Part shown: positions 8,501-17,076 of the stretch, one piece after another | Layout of the letters: each line of letters starts with the position of its first letter | Numbering within the stretch: the stretch's first letter is position 1 | Source: Lentisphaeraceae bacterium | GTDB lineage: Bacteria > Verrucomicrobiota > Kiritimatiellia > RFP12 > DVOR01 | Assembly (NCBI GenBank): GCA_004555175.1 | Contig: SFJE01000002.1 | Coordinates: 38,234 to 102,233, forward strand | Length of the DNA stretch: 64,000 nt | Direction of reading: 5' to 3' | The notes under the pieces: model-generated | What the model saw: only the letters and a program-made list of their open reading frames with translations | Told to the model about the DNA's origin: nothing | Database searches by the model: none | Program-made: the position numbers and the translations under genes

Positions 8501-8958
8501 TTGACCGCCACGAGATTGCCGCCGCCTACTGGGAGCAGGTGGTCTCGGCCGCCGATTTAACCGCTGGGGACGCGCGCGACGGGTGCATTGCCCTGCAGCG
8601 CCTGCGCAAGAACGAGTCGGCAATGGCCCTTCTGCGACGCGTGCCAGAGGCCGTTTGGCCGACCCTTTCGGGGGCGGAGCTGGTGGCCTCATCTGGCTTG
8701 GCCCAGACCTTTGGAGAGCGACAGTTGGCGCTCGCCCTCCTGCAATGTGCCGTAAAGGCCGAGCCACAATCTGGCCGCGTGTGGCTGGGGATTGCCCTTT
8801 TCTATTATGGCGTCGGGGACGAAGCCCGGGCCTACGAGTACATGCGCACGGCAGTGCGCTTTGGAGCCTCCTCGCTCATTGAGGCAGATGAGGCCGTAGC
8901 AGAGGTCTTCTTGCACCTAGTGCGTCGCTACGGTCCACAGAAAGGAGTCGCGCAATGA
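5569..8958 (+). CDS. DUF2723 membrane protein (protein O-mannosyltransferase-like) with C-terminal TPR region
   Basis: A 1129-residue protein. The N-terminal region matches the DUF2723 family: a first membrane helix, then SLGPSIGMEDAGELATAA and HPPGYPLW. That family is regarded as a membrane glycosyltransferase of the GT-C type, acting on a lipid-linked sugar in the inner membrane. About ten or more hydrophobic helices run to about residue 640. After that comes a soluble part with TPR-like repeats from about residue 860 to 1110. The frame is open back to 5119 but overlaps the CAAX gene; the ATG at 5569 begins the family domain and sits behind the promoter. Codons are strongly G-rich compared with the C-rich genes before it. 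It contains an exact in-frame 42-base duplication. The stop overlaps fmt (ATGA). Confidence 0.82.
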   Translation: MSKAKRANFLEKVDRLALWVSGLTAFAVYLLSLGPSIGMEDAGELATAADVLGVPHPPGYPLWTMLSWLFCRAFGWVTWQGWPNPGWAVALASAVAGAAAVGVLAAVISRSLKAPLGALEGGETVRGITGIGAALAFAFSPGMWSQSVIVEVYALGALFFSLVMLLALDWLVQRRGWTLVWLGLVFGLGLTNYQVLLLAAVPLGAMVAIRRWRLARSFLAVAIPLGLTIYLLQLGAMESADALSTPGAPVILRPEAAVEVRYPGALAPEAAVEVRYPGALAPVWLYGALAGLVLGMAGVAWARPRGRWWALGTLAGALGALLAFSAWRFATREVPEGFAGTLYGFGRAWVVHAVALGGLWALCWRWRRARRFAFVVSVGQMGALGLMAQGLMMGLTHPTTGWFWWPIVWNGVVLALAWRLLPGGKWVAGTIGAAEAGLAVYGYMPLASDALNPGMNWGYARTWEGFKHAVSRGQYEAISPASICSVAYLRQLWVYLGDLRMQFMGLGMTLGAAGLVSALGVARRRVQGYRGMRLWPWVTVGLFVMMSAVLVALANPTGDIQDGFIQKVKFITSHQLFAVWIGYGLALAAVGLAKWRGTRAAAIGAGVLAAAVALGPMVENFRDRELVRRVGAAEQTGHDFGWQFGAYMMGGAEQILAEVRADEEPLPDPFWPPPMSPGAVYFGGTDAGRFVPTYLAYAVGFRPDVCVLTQNALADPTYMNVERDLYGEQLWLPTADEVRTAFTDYTNAVLAGKRTSRGKITEVNGRVQISGSAAVMEICEELARQIWERNPERDFYLEESYRMPWMDAVLEPAGLAMRLRREVEGRDLAADRARNDDFWDWMVRRLITRAAYGRDFAAQKSFSKLRSSQAGIYARNGQAEAAERAFGEAMALFPISPDALFRYLQESLLPQGRFEVAGRMLRQYLRVDRGNTRAYAALTRVEELGKADATFRALTQKVRDQQATTADICNLARTAEALDRHEIAAAYWEQVVSAADLTAGDARDGCIALQRLRKNESAMALLRRVPEAVWPTLSGAELVASSGLAQTFGERQLALALLQCAVKAEPQSGRVWLGIALFYYGVGDEARAYEYMRTAVRFGASSLIEADEAVAEVFLHLVRRYGPQKGVAQ
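6328..6411 (+). repeat. Perfect 42-bp tandem duplication inside the DUF2723 gene
   Basis: Bases 6328-6369 and 6370-6411 are identical. The unit encodes 14 residues (PEAAVEVRYPGALA) in frame, in an extracytoplasmic loop between membrane helices. Perfect identity even at third positions points to a recent slippage or duplication event. Confidence 0.95.
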
Positions 8959-9968
8959 TACGCGTTGTCTTTATGGGATCGGCGGACCTCTCCGCAACGA
9001 TGCTGGAACGGTTGGTGCAGGAGCAGGAGCACCTGCAGGTGGTCGGTTGCGTCACACAGCCCGACAAGCCCGCCGGACGCAGTAAGCGGCTAACGCCGTG
9101 TGCCTGCAAGGCCTTTGTGACCCAAGCGGGAATTCCCTGCCTAACACCCGACCGGGTCAATACCCCCGAGAGCCTGGCGCAGATTGCCGCCTGGTTGCCG
9201 GATGTCATTGTGGTGGTGGCCTATGGGCAGTTCCTCAGCAAGCGACTGTTGGATATCCCAACGATGGGTTGCATCAACATCCACCTCTCGCTCCTGCCGC
9301 GCTACCGCGGGGCTTCGCCCATTCACGCCGCCCTCCTAGCCGGCGACCGCGAGACCGGTGCCACCGCGATGTTGATGGATGAGGGGATGGATTCAGGCCC
9401 CATCCTGATGACGGCCAAGACCCCCATTCGCGATGACGACACACTTGAGACCCTCCACGACCGTCTGGCCGACCTGGGCGCAGACCTCCTGATCCGCGTT
9501 CTGCCCCTCTGGGCCTTCTTCAAGGTCAAGCCCACCCCGCAAGATCCTAAACTTGTCACCACTGCTTACAAGATCCGTAAGAGCGATGGTTTGCTCCATT
9601 GGACTGACCCGACCGACTTCAACCTCCGCAAGCTGCGCGCCTACACCCCCTGGCCCTCCTGCTTCACCTATATGCCCGAGGATCATAAGGAGCACGGCAA
9701 GATGCTCAAGATTCTCACCGCGCACGCCGAGCCCATCGACCTCAACCGCGAGAAGGTCGCCCCGGGCACCATCCTGGAGGTCGACAAGCGCGGTATTTTG
9801 GTGCGCACGGCAGATGGCGCGCTACGCCTAACTCGGGTTCAATCCGAGGGGGGCAAGCCGATGGAAGCTGCTGCCTGGCTCTGCGGTCACCCCCTGACTG
9901 CCGGCGAAGTCTTCGTGACGCCGCCCGCCCCCGGAGCTAAACAAATTGTCGCCTTCGACCGTAATTAG
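8955..9968 (+). CDS. fmt: Methionyl-tRNA formyltransferase
   Basis: A 337-residue enzyme that formylates the initiator Met-tRNA using 10-formyltetrahydrofolate, in the cytoplasm. Family marks are the N-terminal VVFMGSADLSA, the TQPDKPAGR block, the catalytic Asn-x-His in INIHLSLLPRYRGASPI, and the Asp in MDEGMDSGPI. The C-terminal OB-like domain (from about residue 210) with RKSDGLLHW is present. Length is slightly above the usual 310-320. Its ATG overlaps the stop of the DUF2723 gene (ATGA), so it is translated from the same message. It is followed 16 bases later by the pyrophosphatase gene. Confidence 0.95.
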   Translation: MIRVVFMGSADLSATMLERLVQEQEHLQVVGCVTQPDKPAGRSKRLTPCACKAFVTQAGIPCLTPDRVNTPESLAQIAAWLPDVIVVVAYGQFLSKRLLDIPTMGCINIHLSLLPRYRGASPIHAALLAGDRETGATAMLMDEGMDSGPILMTAKTPIRDDDTLETLHDRLADLGADLLIRVLPLWAFFKVKPTPQDPKLVTTAYKIRKSDGLLHWTDPTDFNLRKLRAYTPWPSCFTYMPEDHKEHGKMLKILTAHAEPIDLNREKVAPGTILEVDKRGILVRTADGALRLTRVQSEGGKPMEAAAWLCGHPLTAGEVFVTPPAPGAKQIVAFDRN

Positions 9969-9984
9969 AGAATCCAATAACGCT

Positions 9985-11658
9985 ATGACTGACTGCCAAC
10001 GTCCCACTATCGTCATCGGCCACCGCAATCCGGATACCGATTCTATCGTCTCGGCCATCGCCTACGCCGCCCTCAAACGCCAGCAAGGCTACATCAACTG
10101 CACGCCAGCGCGCGCCGGCCGCCTCACCCCGCAGACCGAGTACATCCTCCGCCGCTTCAATGTCGAGCCGCCCACGTTGATGCCTGACCTGCTCCCCAAG
10201 GTGGGTTACTTCCTGCCCGAAGGCAAGCCCGCCACCGTCCCGGAGAACAGCGCCTTGTGGGACGCGTTGGAATTGATGGACCACGGCCGCCTCCCGGCCA
10301 TTCCCGTGGTTGATTGCGAGGGCCGCTACCGCGCCTTCCTCTCGCACAACACCTTCACTGAAAATATCATCCACAAGACTGATCCCCACCGCAAGGCCAT
10401 CATCCCCACCAGCATCAACCTGCTAATCAAGACCTTGCGCGCCCAGCCGCTGCTCACCTTCAATGGCGATGCGGTCATCAAGAGCCGAATCCTCGTGGCC
10501 GGATCGACCAAGGAGGTCTTTGAGCAAGTTCTCAAGACCGAACTGCCCACCAACGCCATCGCCGTGGTCGAGAACCGTTGCTCCATCCTCGAGCTCTGCA
10601 TTCGCTACAAAGTCCGTGCGATTGTGCTTACCGGTGCCCAGCCGCTCCCCAAAGAGATGTTCGAAAAGGCCAACGCCGCCGGTATCTCCGTGCTCATCTC
10701 CCCCTACGACATCGCCAGCACGATCTACCTGACGCTCTACTCGATGCCTGTCAGCGCCATGACCACCGACGACATCCAGGCGGTCAAGGCCGATGACCTC
10801 GTGCGCGATATTCTCCCCGCCGTCCAAGCCTCCCCCACCCGCTCGCTCCCAGTCACGGACGACGAGGGGCACGTCATTGGCACCATCAACGAGCGCGACC
10901 TCTACAAGCAGCCGAATCTCGACATCATTATGGTTGACCACAACGAGCTCTCCTTGGCCGTTGAGGGAATGGACCAATTCCACATCATCGAGATTATCGA
11001 CCACCACAAGCTCGGTAACTTCCCCACACACGAGCCTATCAACTTCATTAACCGCGTCGTCGGCTCCACCGCCACCATCGTCTCCTGCCTCTACCAAGAG
11101 CAGAAGGCCACCCTCACCCCCGCCATCGCCGGCCTCCTCCTCTCGGCCATCATCACCGACACCCTCGCGCTCCAATCGCCCACCACCACCGATGTCGACC
11201 GCAACATGGCCGAGTACCTCTCTGGCCTCCTCAACCTTGAAGTCTCCGCCTTAGCCCACGACATCTTCTCGCACGCTTCCAAGCTCAACGACCTCTCAAT
11301 CGAGAAGATCCTCTCGATGGACACCAAGGCCTACGAGGAGGACGGTGTCACCTTCACCGTCTCGCAGATTGAAACCGGCACCTCCAACGAGCTCGGCGGC
11401 CGCGTGCCCGAACTTCTCGACGCCCTCGCCGCCCGCTGCAAGAACGAAAGGCACTTCTTCGCCGCGCTGATGGTCACCGACATTACCGCCCTCAACTCGG
11501 TCCTCCTCGTGGCGGGCGACCCGCGCTTCATCGCCAAGATCCCCTTCCCGAAGACCGGCAAGGATAATGTCTTCCTCTGCAAGGGCATTATGTCGCGCAA
11601 AAAGCAGCTTCTGCCCCTCCTTCTTGAACAGCTCAAAGCTACCCTCGGAGTTCGCTGA
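9985..11658 (+). CDS. ppaC: Manganese-dependent inorganic pyrophosphatase with CBS and DRTGG regulatory domains
   Basis: A 557-residue family II pyrophosphatase that hydrolyses PPi in the cytoplasm. The DHH phosphoesterase motif is split: VIGHRNPDTDSIVSA at the start, then MVDHNELS and EIIDHHKLGNF near residues 315-345, followed by a DHHA2 domain to the end. Between the first and second parts lie a CBS half (about residues 75-130), a DRTGG-like segment (about 145-250) and a second CBS half (about 255-310). This is the layout of the nucleotide-regulated CBS-PPases of about 550 residues, so adenine-nucleotide control is expected. The open frame starts earlier, but the ATG at 9985 gives the normal N-terminus and clears the fmt stop. 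Confidence 0.93.
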   Translation: MTDCQRPTIVIGHRNPDTDSIVSAIAYAALKRQQGYINCTPARAGRLTPQTEYILRRFNVEPPTLMPDLLPKVGYFLPEGKPATVPENSALWDALELMDHGRLPAIPVVDCEGRYRAFLSHNTFTENIIHKTDPHRKAIIPTSINLLIKTLRAQPLLTFNGDAVIKSRILVAGSTKEVFEQVLKTELPTNAIAVVENRCSILELCIRYKVRAIVLTGAQPLPKEMFEKANAAGISVLISPYDIASTIYLTLYSMPVSAMTTDDIQAVKADDLVRDILPAVQASPTRSLPVTDDEGHVIGTINERDLYKQPNLDIIMVDHNELSLAVEGMDQFHIIEIIDHHKLGNFPTHEPINFINRVVGSTATIVSCLYQEQKATLTPAIAGLLLSAIITDTLALQSPTTTDVDRNMAEYLSGLLNLEVSALAHDIFSHASKLNDLSIEKILSMDTKAYEEDGVTFTVSQIETGTSNELGGRVPELLDALAARCKNERHFFAALMVTDITALNSVLLVAGDPRFIAKIPFPKTGKDNVFLCKGIMSRKKQLLPLLLEQLKATLGVR

Positions 11659-12518
11659 TGGAGCTCTTCATCGCCGAGCCGCACGGAATGTGCACCGGGG
11701 TGGCGCGTGCCTTGCGCATCGTCCGGCGCACGCTCGAAGAGCACCCCGGTGAGCCGCTCTGGTGCTTCCACGAGATTGTCCACAACGAGCATGTGGTCTC
11801 CAACCTGCGTGCTCAGGGGGTTCGGTTTGTCAATGATTTGGCCGATGTTCCCCCCGGCTCGCGCCTCCTCTTCTCCGCGCACGGCGTGAGCCCAGCCGTT
11901 CGCGCCCAGGCGGCCGAACGCAATCTGGAGGTGGTCGACGCCACCTGCCCCTTCGTAGCCAAAGTCCATGCAGAAGCCAAGGTCTTCGCCTCCCAAGCTC
12001 TCCCCATCGCCCTCGTGGGCCACAAAGGGCACGACGAAGTGGTCGGCATCCTCGGCGAAGCGCCCACCGCCATCCGCGTCATTGAAACCGCAGCCGATGT
12101 TGCCGCCCTCCGCCAGGAGCTCCCCGCTGTGCGCGACCTCGCCCTCCTCAGTCAGACCACCGTCAGTGGCGAGATGTTCACCGAGCGACTCGCCAACCTC
12201 CGTGCCGCCGGCTTCACTCCCCGCCTCCCCAACCATCGCGACATCTGCTACGCCACCCAAGAACGCCAGGATGCCGTCCGCGAGCTCGCCGGCCGCGTCG
12301 ACCGCCTCCTCGTGCTCGGCTCGCGCACCTCTTCCAACTCCAAGCGCCTAGCCGAAGTTGCACAAACGGCCGGCTGCCCCGCCACGCTCATTGCCTCGCC
12401 TGACGAGCTTGACACCCTCGACCTCTCCGGCGTTGAGCGCCTCGGCCTCACCTCCGGCGCCTCCACCCCCGAAGAACTCCTCACTGAAGTTGCCCACCGC
12501 CTCTCCCAGCACGCCTAA
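11658..12518 (+). CDS. ispH: 4-hydroxy-3-methylbut-2-enyl diphosphate reductase
   Basis: A 286-residue IspH/LytB, the last enzyme of the MEP pathway, reducing HMBPP to IPP and DMAPP with an oxygen-sensitive iron-sulfur cluster. The three cluster cysteines are visible in HGMCTGV (Cys12), DATCPFV and DICYATQERQ. Other family blocks are EIVHN, FSAHGVS, HKGHDEV, LSQTTVS and TSGASTPEELL. Length is close to the usual 280-320. Its ATG overlaps the pyrophosphatase stop (TGATG). The end of the gene is very C-rich on the coding strand, and the smc promoter follows 32 bases after its stop. Confidence 0.96.
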   Translation: MELFIAEPHGMCTGVARALRIVRRTLEEHPGEPLWCFHEIVHNEHVVSNLRAQGVRFVNDLADVPPGSRLLFSAHGVSPAVRAQAAERNLEVVDATCPFVAKVHAEAKVFASQALPIALVGHKGHDEVVGILGEAPTAIRVIETAADVAALRQELPAVRDLALLSQTTVSGEMFTERLANLRAAGFTPRLPNHRDICYATQERQDAVRELAGRVDRLLVLGSRTSSNSKRLAEVAQTAGCPATLIASPDELDTLDLSGVERLGLTSGASTPEELLTEVAHRLSQHA

Positions 12519-12550
12519 GCTCTAGGCCCCCCCGCCTCTGCACGCAGGAA

Positions 12551-12561
12551 TGTGGTATACT
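12551..12561 (+). promoter_or_regulatory. Extended -10 promoter for the smc operon
   Basis: TGTGGTATACT at 12551-12561 is identical to the promoter element before the DUF2723 gene. The smc ATG starts 8 bases after the hexamer, leaving an untranslated leader of about 0-2 bases. A GTG at 12552 would put the promoter inside the coding sequence and is rejected as a start. Confidence 0.65.
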
Positions 12562-12569
12562 GCGCAACG

Positions 12570-15500
12570 ATGTACCTCAAAGCGCTTGAGATTCAGGGCT
12601 TCAAGAGTTTTGCCGATAAGACCCGACTGACCTTCGAGCCGGGGATGATTGCTATTGTTGGCCCGAATGGGTGCGGCAAGAGCAATGTCTCGGATGCGAT
12701 TCGCTGGGTCTTGGGCGAGCAGCGGCCGAGCGCATTGCGGTGTGGCAAGATGCAGGACCTCATCTTCAATGGCACCGACACGCGCAAGCCCTTGGGAATG
12801 GTGGAGGTGACGCTACACTTCGCCGACTGCGAGGCGGCGCTCGGGACCGCTTATAGCGAGGTCTCGATTACCCGGCGGGCGGACCGATCGGGGGCCAATA
12901 CCTACTTTCTAAACAAGACGCCTTGCCGCTTGAAGGATATCCAGCGTCTCTTTATGGGCACGGGCGTGGGGACGACCTCCTACTCGGTGATGGCCCAGGG
13001 GCAAATCGATGCCATCCTCTCTTCAAGACCCGAGGACCGCCGGGCGGTCTTTGAGGAGGCCGCCGGCGTGACGAAGTTCAAGGCCGACCGCAAGGAGGCC
13101 CTGCGTAAAATCGCCCAGACCGAGGAGAATTTGACGCGCCTGACGGACATCCTTCGCGAACTCAAGCGCCAGAGCACCCTTTTGCAGCGGCAGGCTGAAA
13201 AGGCCGAGCGGGCCCGGACATTGCGGACTGAATTGCGCGGGCTCGATCTCTTCCTCTCTAAGAAACGCGCGCGCGCGTTGGAGGCGGCGATTGCCGAGGC
13301 CGGGATGGCGGTGGCCCAAGCGGCCGGGCGGATTCTGGCCATTCAGGACGAGGCCGAGGCCGGGGCGCGGGCGATTGCTTCGGCTAATGAGCGCATCCAC
13401 GCCGGCGAAGAGCAGATTGCGCGCTTGATGGAGCAGGCGGCCGCCAGCTCGGCGCGTCACGCCCGGGCGCTTGAGATTATTCAGACCAATGAGGCGCGCG
13501 TGGAAGAGTATCGCCGCTGGGCCGAGGGGCTTGAGCGCGAGGCCGCCGTCGCCCGCGAACAGATTGCCAAGGCGCAGGCGAACCCCGAGGCTGGGCCCGA
13601 TTTGGAGCAGTTTGAGGAAGAGCGCGAGGCACTCCAAACCCTGCTCGAGGATGCGCAGGCTGAGTATGACGACCATCGGCAGATGTTGGAGGCCACACGC
13701 CGCGCCCTGCAGCAGGCGCGAGAGGCGTTGGCCCAGTGCGACCGTCAGCAACTGCTTTGGCAGCAGCGCCTCACACAGGCCGATGCCGAGCGCGAGGCAC
13801 AGTTGCTCCGGCGCGAACGATTAGCCGCCGAGGCCGCTGAAGCCAAGCGCCTCTTGGTCGAACGGCAGGCGGCCAAGGCCTCGGCCGAAAGCGAAGCCCA
13901 GGCCCATCGCGAGGCGGCTGAAGAGGCACGCGAAGCCTTGATTACCTTGGATGAAGACCGCTCCTTTGTGGCCGACGACCGCGCGCAAGCGCAGGCCCGC
14001 CAGGAGGCGCGTCGGCGGCAGAAGGCGGCCTTGGAGGCCCAGCGCGAGGTGCTACTCAAGCCCGCCGCTGGGGAGGTGCCCGATGGTGCCCTGCGCGTGC
14101 TCTCGCCGGATAACCCCTTTGGCGTGGCGCCGGGCGAGGTGTTGGGTCCGCTAGCCGAGGCGTTGGAGATTGCGCCGGAGGCGCGGCGGGCGGCCGAGAC
14201 GGCTTTGGCCCCATGGGCACGGGCGCTGGTGGTGCGGTCAGGCGAGGTAGCCCGACGGTTGCTCGCCCAGGCGCAAACGCACTGCCCGGAGGCGACCTTG
14301 CAGATGTTGGTGGCCGAGGCGGCAGGCGCACCGGTCTTACCCGGCTCCCTGGCTGAAGCGGTGCAGGCCAAGCCGGGCTTTGAGGGGGTCTGCGCGCGGA
14401 TCTTGGGAAGGATTTGCCAGGTAGCGGAATTGGCCGCGATACCGGCAGTGTGGCCGGAGGGGGTGCGGGCCTTTGTGACGCGCCAGGGGGAGATCATTTG
14501 GCGCACAGGCGATGGCGAGCGGCTGGCCGAAGGCTGCGCAGCCGACCCGGTGGCTCGCAAGGTGATGTGCGATGAGATTGCCGAGCGGATTGCCGCACTG
14601 GAGGGTGAGATGGCCGCCGAAGAGGCCACCTTGGCCGAGGCGCAAGCGCGGTTGGAGGCGATGACCGCCAAGCTACGCGATACGCAACGGGTTCTGGAAA
14701 AGGTTCAGCGGCAGGCTGACCAGGCCGCCGGCGCCCTGGCCGCCGCCACGCGCGATGAGCGCCAAGCTGCCGTGCGGGCTCAAGAGGCCGAGCGGGCGTT
14801 GGCTGAGGTTGAGGCCGATCAGACGCATGAGCGCGACGACCGAGAGGCCGCCCGGCAGGGGTTGGCCCAGTTGACGGCGGTGCGTGCGGCACGGACGCAG
14901 GAGAGCGCCGAAGCAACCGAGCGGCTGACCGCGCTGGAGGGGGCCTACGAGACAGCTTCGGCCCGGTTGAGCGAGGCGCGCTTTAAGATGGCCGGCTTTA
15001 ACCAGAAGTGCGAGCATCTCTTGGCACAGCAGCGCGACCGTGAAGCGCGGTTGCGGGAGTTGGCGCAGACGGTGGCCCAGCGCGAGCGGAGCATCCAATC
15101 GTGCACCGAGAACATTGCGCGGCTACAGCGCGAGAGCGAACAGTTGGTCGCCTCCCTTGCCTCACTCGACGAAGAGACGCAGGCGCTGCAGGGGCAGATT
15201 GAAACCGCGCGGCAGGCGCGTCAGGCCTTGGCCGAAATGCGCGAACGCTTGGAACAGGAGACCGCTTCGGCTCGAAAGACATTGCTGGAAGCGCAGGAGG
15301 CCAAGACCAAAGCCGAAGTGGCAATGGCCGAGGGGCGCGAGCGGTATGCCGCCTTGATGGCGCGGCTGACGAATGAGTATGGCACCCAGCCCGAAACATT
15401 GCAGGATGAACCGTGCGCCGAGTGGCCCGAGGGCGAAACGCCCGAGGATACGTGGTTGGAGGCGCGGATGGCCGACATTCGCGAAGAGCTCGAGCGCCTG

Positions 15501-16127
15501 GGGCCAGTCAACCTCTTGGCGATTGACGAATACAAGCAGTTGGAGGAGCGCCACGCCTTCTATCAGGCGCAGGCGGACGACTTGACGCGCTCGCGCGATG
15601 AGTTGATGGCCCTAATTAAGACCATCAATGACACCTCTGGCAAGCGCTTCCGCGACACCTTTGACCGCGCCAACGCGAACTTCGAGCGGATGTTCACGCG
15701 CCTCTTTCACGGTGGCGAGGCCAAACTCGTCCTCCTGGATAACACCGAAGACCCCCTGGAGTGCGGCATTGACATCATTGCACGCCCCCCGGGCAAGCGG
15801 CCACAAACGATTTCGTTGCTCTCCGGCGGCGAGCGCACGATGACGGCCGTCTCACTCCTCTTCGCCATCTTCCTCATCAAGCCCGCCCCCTTCTGTCTGC
15901 TCGATGAGCTCGATGCCGCCCTCGACGACTCCAACATCGGGCGCTTTGTCGAGGCGCTCAAGGACTTCCTTATCCACTCTCAGTTCCTTATTATCACCCA
16001 CAATCAGCACACGATTGCCGGGTCGGACATCGTCTATGGTGTGACAATGCCAGAGAAAGGGGTCTCCAAGACGCTCTCGATGCGCTTTGGGGCCACTACA
16101 GCCCCCCAGGAGGCCCCAAATGCCTAA
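12570..16127 (+). CDS. smc: Chromosome segregation protein SMC
   Basis: A 1185-residue SMC, the ATPase of the condensin-like complex that organises and segregates the chromosome. The N-terminal head begins MYLKALEIQGFKSFADKT, with Walker A GPNGCGKSN at about residues 32-40 and VMAQGQIDAIL after the first head helix. Two long coiled coils, rich in Glu, Arg, Gln and Ala, flank a hinge at about residues 500-670. The C-terminal head has the signature LLSGGERTMTA and Walker B CLLDELDAALDDSN, followed by FLIITHNQ. Length is typical. The last bases overlap the next gene by 8. Coding-strand composition is G-rich for most of the gene and turns toward C near the end. Confidence 0.96.
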   Translation: MYLKALEIQGFKSFADKTRLTFEPGMIAIVGPNGCGKSNVSDAIRWVLGEQRPSALRCGKMQDLIFNGTDTRKPLGMVEVTLHFADCEAALGTAYSEVSITRRADRSGANTYFLNKTPCRLKDIQRLFMGTGVGTTSYSVMAQGQIDAILSSRPEDRRAVFEEAAGVTKFKADRKEALRKIAQTEENLTRLTDILRELKRQSTLLQRQAEKAERARTLRTELRGLDLFLSKKRARALEAAIAEAGMAVAQAAGRILAIQDEAEAGARAIASANERIHAGEEQIARLMEQAAASSARHARALEIIQTNEARVEEYRRWAEGLEREAAVAREQIAKAQANPEAGPDLEQFEEEREALQTLLEDAQAEYDDHRQMLEATRRALQQAREALAQCDRQQLLWQQRLTQADAEREAQLLRRERLAAEAAEAKRLLVERQAAKASAESEAQAHREAAEEAREALITLDEDRSFVADDRAQAQARQEARRRQKAALEAQREVLLKPAAGEVPDGALRVLSPDNPFGVAPGEVLGPLAEALEIAPEARRAAETALAPWARALVVRSGEVARRLLAQAQTHCPEATLQMLVAEAAGAPVLPGSLAEAVQAKPGFEGVCARILGRICQVAELAAIPAVWPEGVRAFVTRQGEIIWRTGDGERLAEGCAADPVARKVMCDEIAERIAALEGEMAAEEATLAEAQARLEAMTAKLRDTQRVLEKVQRQADQAAGALAAATRDERQAAVRAQEAERALAEVEADQTHERDDREAARQGLAQLTAVRAARTQESAEATERLTALEGAYETASARLSEARFKMAGFNQKCEHLLAQQRDREARLRELAQTVAQRERSIQSCTENIARLQRESEQLVASLASLDEETQALQGQIETARQARQALAEMRERLEQETASARKTLLEAQEAKTKAEVAMAEGRERYAALMARLTNEYGTQPETLQDEPCAEWPEGETPEDTWLEARMADIREELERLGPVNLLAIDEYKQLEERHAFYQAQADDLTRSRDELMALIKTINDTSGKRFRDTFDRANANFERMFTRLFHGGEAKLVLLDNTEDPLECGIDIIARPPGKRPQTISLLSGGERTMTAVSLLFAIFLIKPAPFCLLDELDAALDDSNIGRFVEALKDFLIHSQFLIITHNQHTIAGSDIVYGVTMPEKGVSKTLSMRFGATTAPQEAPNA

Positions 16128-16791
16128 GTCCCTCCCGGCGGCCCGCGCGCTGGTCGTCGAACTTGATCCGCTCCTGCTCGATGGCTTCACCCTCTCGGCC
16201 GAAACGCTCGATGAGCGACTGAAGAAGTATGGTCTGCCCGCGAACGATCCCTACCGCTTTGTTCGCCAAATCTACGGCAAACCCTTTAGCGAGGCGCTGG
16301 CGGCCCTGTTGCCGACAACGCTCGATCAAGCCCACGTGGAGCGGCGCCTAGCCGCCACTTATAGCGCCCTCTTGCAGCAGCGCGCCCAGCAGGTCCAGAC
16401 CACCATCCGCACGATGTTCCGCCCGCTAGCCGCCGCCGGAGTGCGCGTGGCCGTCATTACGCGGTTACGGGCTGATATTGTGGCCGAACTCGCGGTCGGG
16501 CTGCCCGGAGAGGTGCTGGCAATCTTCGACCCCTCGCCGCTGGCCGTTGGCCTTGCGCCCGAGACACTGCAGGCGGCCGTCGTGGCCCTGGCCGTGCCCA
16601 TCCGCGACTGCCGCGCCTTAGTGGCTTGCGGCGTGAGTGTGCGCTCAGCTGTGCGAATCGGGTTGCGAACGACAATCGTGCCTAGCGAAATGGTTGCCTT
16701 TGAGAATTGCGCTGGTGCCGATTGGATGGCCGAACGGCTCGACCGCGCCTTCCTCCGCCGCCTAAAGGTCTATCTTTGCGCAGATGCCTAA
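16120..16791 (+). CDS. Degenerate HAD-like protein overlapping smc
   Basis: A 223-residue protein of uncertain function. The N-terminal strand ALVVELDPLLLDGF resembles HAD motif I (hhhDxDxT), but the nucleophile position reads Glu and the usual Thr is absent. A later segment, AAGVRVAVITRLRAD, looks like motif II, and LPGEVLAIFDP could stand for motif III. I read it as a HAD fold that has lost phosphatase chemistry, or as a related Rossmann protein. The start is the ATG at 16120, inside the last codons of smc (8-base overlap). The frame is open further upstream only across smc. The gap of 53 bases to the NFU gene holds a second promoter. Confidence 0.45.
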   Translation: MPKSLPAARALVVELDPLLLDGFTLSAETLDERLKKYGLPANDPYRFVRQIYGKPFSEALAALLPTTLDQAHVERRLAATYSALLQQRAQQVQTTIRTMFRPLAAAGVRVAVITRLRADIVAELAVGLPGEVLAIFDPSPLAVGLAPETLQAAVVALAVPIRDCRALVACGVSVRSAVRIGLRTTIVPSEMVAFENCAGADWMAERLDRAFLRRLKVYLCADA

Positions 16792-16811
16792 ACGCACACG
16801 CGCCCAACTTG

Positions 16812-16820
16812 TGATACACT
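16812..16820 (+). promoter_or_regulatory. Extended -10 promoter for the NFU-tsaE-nadA genes
   Basis: TGATACACT at 16812-16820 (within TTGTGATACACT) fits the extended -10 pattern. The start codon is 24 bases further on, with GAAAGGAAG as ribosome site, so the leader is about 17 bases. No good -35 is seen. Confidence 0.5.
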
Positions 16821-16844
16821 ACGCCCCCGAAAGGAAGACTGACT

Positions 16845-17075
16845 ATGACCGAACTCAATGACCGTATTTGCGCCAAGCTCGAAGAACTCCGCGGCATGTT
16901 GCAGGCCGATGGCGGCGACTTGGAAGTCGTTAGCATCGAAGGCAAGGTTGTCAACCTGCGCCTACGTGGCGCTTGCGGTTGCTGCCCGCACGCGATGATG
17001 ACCCTCAAGAGCGGGATCGAACGCGTCTTGCGCGAAGAGATCGACCCCGAGCTGACCGTCGAACGCGTGATGTAA
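16845..17075 (+). CDS. NifU C-terminal domain (NFU) iron-sulfur scaffold protein
   Basis: A 76-residue single-domain NFU protein. The conserved core runs LQADGGDLEVVSIEGKVVNL and then GACGCCPHAMMTL, with the CxxC pair that holds a [4Fe-4S] cluster between two subunits. Such proteins carry clusters to apo-enzymes in the cytoplasm. The neighbours nadA and, further upstream, ispH are themselves cluster enzymes, so local use is plausible. It has its own promoter and a strong ribosome site, and its stop lies one base before tsaE. The family is clear; which client it serves is not. Confidence 0.9.
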   Translation: MTELNDRICAKLEELRGMLQADGGDLEVVSIEGKVVNLRLRGACGCCPHAMMTLKSGIERVLREEIDPELTVERVM

Positions 17076-17076
17076 G

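Noticed and set aside
12552..12569. GTG start for smc six codons upstream
   Set aside because: It lies within the -10 element; the ATG at 12570 gives the canonical SMC N-terminus.
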